DNA of 53,592 nucleotides from an uncultured Prevotellaceae bacterium (lineage in GTDB: Bacteria; Bacteroidota; Bacteroidia; Bacteroidales; Muribaculaceae): assembly GCA_900319525.1 (NCBI GenBank), contig ONOU01000019.1, forward strand, positions 1 to 53,592, read 5' to 3'. The notes beneath the pieces were generated by a model. That model was not told where the DNA came from. It saw only the letters and a program-made list of their open reading frames with translations, and searched no databases. A program made the position numbers and the translations under genes. Positions 49,628-53,592 of this stretch are shown piece after piece; position 1 is the stretch's first letter; each line of letters begins with the position of its first letter.

Positions 49628-51952
49628 ATGAATATGAAAAAAGTCCTATTTACACTCCTATCGTTGCTATTGTTCTCCGCAGTGGCGCAAGCAGCCACCG
49701 AATATGGCTTCTATGTGGCTGGCACCATGGTCACCAGCGACAACTGTAACAACATCGTGAACAACTACATCAAGAGTGGAAGGGTGTCTTACGATCCCAG
49801 TACCAACACCCTGTTCATGCACGATGTTACCATCAACACCCAGGGCGCCTCGGGCAGCGCCAGGCGCGCTATTCAAAATAATGAATGCAGTGACCTGATT
49901 GTCATGTTTCGTGGCACATGTAACCTGACGGGGTATGATGGCCCCTGTGTCCGCATTAGGAAAAGCACAACGCTTTGGGCTCCGGAAGCAACCGATGTCG
50001 TTAACATCCACAGTGTCAACTCTGAGGGCATCTGGATGGCAACATCCAATAATTTCGCTCTCTATATTCAAGGTCCTGGCACCTTCAATATCTCGTCTGA
50101 CACGAGTACGGCTCTCGAGGATGAGGACGATGGTTCGGGCATCCAACTTGATACATGGCACCAGGTGTATTTTGACAATGTGAATGCAGTATTGTCTTCT
50201 GGAGGAAACAGTGTCGCCAAGCGTGTTTCTCTCCGATTTAAAGCAGGCAGCAGCGTGAGATTCAAGGCCACTAATAATTCCAGTTATCCGGTTATTAATT
50301 TTTGTGCCTGGCAAGTCTATGGGAATGAGGCCGTCTTGGAGCCCTACGGAGCCTATTATGACTCTAATAATAGCAGCGTCGTTGATTCCAACGGCAATAG
50401 AGTCTATAATAAAGATGTCTATGTCAGCGACGACTATGTGGCCATCATCAACGCCACCAACTTCCCCGACGCTAACTTCCGCAGTTATATGCTCTCCCTC
50501 TATCCCAAGGGCTATATCACCCAGACAGATGTCAACAACCGCACATCGTTGAACATTGCAAACAAGAGTATTTCCAACCTCAAAGGCATCGAGTACTTCA
50601 CCAATTTAACGACATTCTATTGCAATAATAATAACTTGACATCACTCAGTCAATTGTCTGGGCTCTCCAAAATGGATGCTTTGTTGTGTAGCGACAATCA
50701 GTTGACCTCACTGGATTTGAGCTATTTCCCGGTTCTCAGGTATCTCAATTGCAGCAATAACAAGTTGACGACGCTGAGTGCGGCTAACAAATCCACTTTG
50801 AAACTCCTCTATTGTAAAAACAACACGTTATTGACTGGGCTCTACTGCTATAACGATATTTTGACTACACTCGACGTAACGGGATGCACGGCGCTGAAAA
50901 CGTTCAAGTGCTACGAGAATGCCAGTTTGGCCAGCATCACAGGCCTTGCAAACTGCACTGCCATCACCTATCTGGACTGCGAGGACTGCGCCATTACCGA
51001 CCTGAGCGCCGTCAACTCAATGACCAACATCGAGAAGATCTTTGCCCGCAACAACAAGTTGACCACACTTTCAGTTACTGGCAAGACCAAGCTAACGAAC
51101 CTGTTGGTCAGCGGCAACACAACATTGACCAATCTTACCTGTTATCGAAATGCGTTGACTGCGCTACAAGTGGAAGGTTGCACAGCGCTGAAGGAGCTGC
51201 GCTGCTACGAGAACGCCAGTCTGGCCAGCATCACTGGTCTGGCCAGCTGCAAGGCCATCACCTTTCTGGACTGTGAGGACTGCGCCATCACCAGCCTGAG
51301 CGCTGTCCAATCAATGGCCAATATCGAGAAACTCTATGCCCGCAACAACAAGTTGACCACGCTCGATGTTAGCCAATCGTTGTACCTGAATACCTTGAGG
51401 GTCAGCGGTAACACGTTACTGACCAATCTGAAATGTTATGGTTGTGATTTGACCAATCTCTACGTGACGGGATGCTCTTCCTTGACCTATCTCGATTGCA
51501 CGTACAACAAACTAACGTCCCTCGACGTGACGGGTTGCTCTGCTCTTAATCACCTCGAGATTTATTTCAACAAGATTAGTGGTACTGGCATGACCACCTT
51601 GGTTAACAGCCTGCCCACGCGCTCGGCAAGCAATAAGGGTGTAATGTATGCCATCCATATTAATGATAATAACTCGATGACCGCAGCCCAGATCACGACT
51701 GCCCGCAACAAGTACTGGCTGCCCAAGAAGTACAATGGCAGCACGTGGGTTGACCTGACGGCCTCGACACGCGGCGACGTGGATGGAGACGGTAGCGTCA
51801 ACATCAGTGACGTGACCGCCCTGATCGATTACCTGCTGAGCGGAAACGCCAGCGGCATCAACGTCAGCGCCGCTGACTGCGATCAGGACAACAGCGTCAA
51901 CATCAGCGATGTGACCTCCTTGATCGACTACTTGCTGTCTGGCTCCTGGTAA
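49628..51952 (+). CDS. Leucine-rich-repeat surface protein with C-terminal dockerin pair
   Basis: The 774-residue product has signal peptide MNMKKVLFTLLSLLLFSAVA (cleaved near AQA). Residues about 23-270 are beta-rich and partly repetitive without a clear family. From about 280 begin short leucine-rich repeats of about 21 residues, such as LTSLDVTGCSALNHLEIYFN and LRCYENASLASITGL, including two near-identical blocks (GLANCTAITYLDCEDCAITD and GLASCKAITFLDCEDCAITS). Residues about 714-774 form a dockerin pair (DVDGDGSVNISDV and DCDQDNSVNISDV) ending LLSGSW. It shares this end with the two DUF285 proteins. Probable secreted or surface-attached binding protein; ligand unknown. Confidence 0.85.
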   Translation: MNMKKVLFTLLSLLLFSAVAQAATEYGFYVAGTMVTSDNCNNIVNNYIKSGRVSYDPSTNTLFMHDVTINTQGASGSARRAIQNNECSDLIVMFRGTCNLTGYDGPCVRIRKSTTLWAPEATDVVNIHSVNSEGIWMATSNNFALYIQGPGTFNISSDTSTALEDEDDGSGIQLDTWHQVYFDNVNAVLSSGGNSVAKRVSLRFKAGSSVRFKATNNSSYPVINFCAWQVYGNEAVLEPYGAYYDSNNSSVVDSNGNRVYNKDVYVSDDYVAIINATNFPDANFRSYMLSLYPKGYITQTDVNNRTSLNIANKSISNLKGIEYFTNLTTFYCNNNNLTSLSQLSGLSKMDALLCSDNQLTSLDLSYFPVLRYLNCSNNKLTTLSAANKSTLKLLYCKNNTLLTGLYCYNDILTTLDVTGCTALKTFKCYENASLASITGLANCTAITYLDCEDCAITDLSAVNSMTNIEKIFARNNKLTTLSVTGKTKLTNLLVSGNTTLTNLTCYRNALTALQVEGCTALKELRCYENASLASITGLASCKAITFLDCEDCAITSLSAVQSMANIEKLYARNNKLTTLDVSQSLYLNTLRVSGNTLLTNLKCYGCDLTNLYVTGCSSLTYLDCTYNKLTSLDVTGCSALNHLEIYFNKISGTGMTTLVNSLPTRSASNKGVMYAIHINDNNSMTAAQITTARNKYWLPKKYNGSTWVDLTASTRGDVDGDGSVNISDVTALIDYLLSGNASGINVSAADCDQDNSVNISDVTSLIDYLLSGSW

Positions 51953-51957
51953 CTAGT

Positions 51958-52005
51958 GCTCGCTGCGCGAGCGGTCTAGAGTTTAGAGTTTAGGGGTTAG
52001 TGGGT
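51958..52005. repeat. Hairpin and heptad array after the LRR gene
   Basis: GCTCGC-tgc-GCGAGC (51958-51972) lies just after the stop codon. It is followed by heptads AGAGTTT, AGAGTTT, AGGGGTT and AGTGGGT (51978-52005). Confidence 0.6.
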
Positions 52006-52112
52006 AGAGAGGGCCTCGGCACTCTTGGACGTCACGCGAAGTCGCTAAATAGGTGACGCACAGCTAACTCGCTTTAACCAACATGTGAAATCATAAAACT
52101 AACAATGAAATT

Positions 52113-53282
52113 ATGAACATTAAATCATTCAAAACCATAGCTCTGGCTGCCGTTACGATGGCGGCAATGTGCGCGCCCGTAACGGCTAATGCCCAGCTGG
52201 GTGGACTCATCAACAAGGCCAAGAAGAAAGCCAAAGAAACGGTCGAGCAAGTTGTTGACAAGAAGAAGACCGATGTGCAGGAAAAAGCCAAGGAAGAGGT
52301 CAAAAATGCTAAAAATGATGCCAAAATGAAGGCCCTTGAGACCCAACGGCCGCCCCTGCCCTGGATCATGGGATTGTCGAAGTTTAGCGAAGACACGATA
52401 AAAGAATTTGCGCGTGAAAGGCTTGGCAAACTGCCAGATGACAATGTAATCGCCCTCAGGGATTCATTGTTTGCACGCTATAAGAGCAACAAGTTATTGA
52501 TGGCGGCGATGACAGAGGCCCAAATCGACGACTACCGCCTCAATGAGTCCCTAGAGAACGAGCAACAACGCTTCAACGACTTCTATAATCAATTAGAGTG
52601 GTCTATTGTGCCCTCCTTACTCTTAGGAGTGAAAGGCGAGAAACTCGATGGCGAGTCTGCGACAATGAAATATGAGAGACCACGATATCATGTTGTTGCC
52701 GGCATATCGACCTATTCGGCCTTCAAAACGGTTAAAGGTGATGTCTATTTCATGAGTGTGCTGGGCGGCACCAGGGTCTTCTTGAAGGCTAATGAAGCTG
52801 CAGAGGTGCAAGCCGCGATTGACCGCGTGCGCAAGATTATTTTGCTCAGTAAGGGCATCGGCACTTTTGCCAAGGAAGTTGGTGACAAGCCTGAGGCTCA
52901 TGGCTTCCTCCCGTTCTTGGCCGAAGACTGGGTGAACCGCGTGGATGCCGCTCTGGCCAACAACAAGCCCGAGAACATTCAGTACCGCGACATGCCCAGG
53001 GCCGGCTCGATGCACGCCAAGTTCAAAGCCGAGGCTCTTGCCATCGCCAAGGCCGAAAACCCCAAGGTCATCGACGTGGTCATCACCAGCGACGACTGGG
53101 ATGTGGTGATGAAGGGCGTGGTGCCTGAGCGCCGCAACATCTACGGCTACTATATCACCCAGGATGAACTCGGCAAGATCTGCACTGAGCGTGTCTGGAC
53201 CCAGAAGTACCAGGGCAGTGGCAAGTATGGCAAACTCAAAGCCGGCGGTGTTGGCGTCTCGACCGACTTCTATGTGAAATAA
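52113..53282 (+). CDS. Secreted protein of unknown function with N-terminal amphipathic coiled coil
   Basis: This 389-residue protein was not recognised as any named family. It has a Sec signal peptide (about 1-28, ANA-Q cleavage). A Lys/Glu/Ala-rich amphipathic segment follows (GGLINKAKKKAKETVEQVVD to about residue 75), likely a coiled coil. The remaining 310 residues look globular and mixed alpha/beta (for example DDWDVVMKGVVPERRNIYGY near 330). No lipobox, dockerin or membrane helix is seen. A periplasmic or surface location is inferred from the signal peptide only. It lies 160 bp after the LRR gene on the same strand and is followed by a terminator. Confidence 0.75.
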   Translation: MNIKSFKTIALAAVTMAAMCAPVTANAQLGGLINKAKKKAKETVEQVVDKKKTDVQEKAKEEVKNAKNDAKMKALETQRPPLPWIMGLSKFSEDTIKEFARERLGKLPDDNVIALRDSLFARYKSNKLLMAAMTEAQIDDYRLNESLENEQQRFNDFYNQLEWSIVPSLLLGVKGEKLDGESATMKYERPRYHVVAGISTYSAFKTVKGDVYFMSVLGGTRVFLKANEAAEVQAAIDRVRKIILLSKGIGTFAKEVGDKPEAHGFLPFLAEDWVNRVDAALANNKPENIQYRDMPRAGSMHAKFKAEALAIAKAENPKVIDVVITSDDWDVVMKGVVPERRNIYGYYITQDELGKICTERVWTQKYQGSGKYGKLKAGGVGVSTDFYVK

Positions 53283-53312
53283 TCCCCCCCCCTGTAGCAC
53301 AGTGTTTGTGCG

Positions 53313-53356
53313 TTTCGAGTCCTGAGGCGGATGCTTTGGGACTCGAAATTTCTTTT
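53313..53356 (+). terminator. Rho-independent terminator
   Basis: TTTCGAGTCC (53313-53322) pairs perfectly with GGACTCGAAA (53339-53348), followed by TTTCTTTT. It lies 30 nt after the preceding stop codon. Confidence 0.85.
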
Positions 53357-53360
53357 AGGG

Positions 53361-53398
53361 AACGATATAGCAGTTGGCCCAAACCCTGCGGGGCTAAC
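53361..53398. repeat. AACGATATAGCAGTTG element plus hairpin, copy 2
   Basis: The 16-mer at 53361-53376 is identical to 12411-12426. Its final GTTG begins a stem GTTGGCCC/GGGCTAAC (53373-53380 with 53391-53398, one G.T). Both copies lie downstream of genes, and their stems differ in sequence while keeping the fold. Confidence 0.65.
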
Positions 53399-53501
53399 GC
53401 GAATGACGCGAATTAAAACGAATTTCACGAAAACAATTGAATAACATTCGATGAAAATAACGTGCTGATCCACAACTCGAGGGTGAGCCATAACTGAATT
53501 A

Positions 53502-53592
53502 TGAAGTGCCCCCAAAAAGTTAGACGTTAAACACGTTTATAACTCACTATGGTATTGAGCTCGGTATTGTACCGGGCTCATACCATTTAACT
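53502..53592 (-). mobile_element. IS3-family insertion sequence, terminal end only
   Basis: TGAAGTGCCCCCAAAAAGTT plus AGAC (53502-53525) resembles the terminal inverted repeat of Bacteroidetes IS3-family elements. It is followed on the minus strand by the C-terminal codons of a transposase. The element continues beyond the window, so its completeness and second end cannot be judged. Confidence 0.75.
53537..53592 (-). CDS. IS3-family transposase (integrase-core OrfB), C-terminal fragment at window edge
   Basis: Reading the minus strand from the window edge gives LNGMSPVQYRAQYHSEL followed by a TAA stop (53537-53539). L-x-G-M-S-P-V-Q-Y-R is the characteristic C-terminal end of IS3-family DDE integrase subunits. 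Only 17 residues are in the window, so the rest of the gene and any frameshift with OrfA are not visible. The adjacent terminal-repeat-like sequence supports the call. Confidence 0.8.
   Translation of the reverse strand, partial: LNGMSPVQYRAQYHSEL

Noticed and set aside
49309-49749. 146-codon frame from a TTG in the leader of the LRR gene
   Set aside because: No domain, non-ATG start, overlaps the signal peptide of the real gene in another frame, and coincides with a nested hairpin better explained as leader RNA.

Overview
This window is chromosomal DNA of a Bacteroidales bacterium, most likely from Muribaculaceae or a close relative such as Prevotellaceae. The evidence is a complete core type IX secretion (T9SS) operon, surface proteins capped by paired dockerin-type repeats ending in LLSG-x-W, Bacteroidetes-type promoters (-7 TAnnTTTG, often with a -33 TTTG/TTG about 20 bp upstream), and start codons that almost all lack Shine-Dalgarno (SD) sequences. 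The family placement is an inference; no 16S or tRNA gene is present.

Layout. 1-363: a hairpin-rich gap, then pnp (PNPase). 2.9-12.3 kb: two DUF285/BspA-like 26-residue-repeat surface proteins (739 and 1792 aa), both dockerin-capped, around a DUF3667 membrane protein. 12.3-12.7 kb: a strong hairpin and a 176-bp MITE-like element with terminal inverted repeats and a 9-bp target duplication. 12.7-18.7 kb (minus): an MFS - amylomaltase - pullulanase alpha-glucan operon with a LacI/cre-like operator upstream. 18.9-21.2 kb: an acyltransferase and the ychF housekeeping ATPase. 21.3-40 kb: an extracellular polysaccharide locus with three GT4 and one GT2 glycosyltransferases, a radical SAM/SPASM protein, two CotH-kinase-like proteins, a beta-helix protein, wzx-wza-wzc-wzy and two O-acyltransferases. 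40.0-47.25 kb: porT-porP-porK-porL-porM-porN, with a promoter before and a strong terminator after. 47.3-49.2 kb: rpsU, xerC and hpf (translation and chromosome maintenance). 49.2-53.3 kb: a third dockerin-capped repeat protein (LRR type) behind a long structured leader, and a secreted protein of unknown function. 53.5 kb to the end: the terminal repeat and last codons of an IS3-family element that runs off the window.

How it may work together. The T9SS operon would move cargo across the outer membrane. The dockerin-capped adhesin-like proteins are candidate surface proteins without a recognisable standard T9SS C-terminal domain, so their shared C-terminal module (including an invariant last Trp) is a candidate sorting or docking signal. 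The Wzx/Wzy/Wza/Wzc genes would build a capsule or exopolysaccharide. The alpha-glucan operon would process malto-oligosaccharides.

Regulatory points of note are a perfect SD at hpf beside rpsU (bS21, known in Flavobacterium to affect anti-SD availability), an inverted repeat over the predicted start of the radical SAM transcript, the operator before the alpha-glucan operon, and recurrent heptanucleotide arrays between genes. All functional assignments come from reading motifs by eye; no database search was run.
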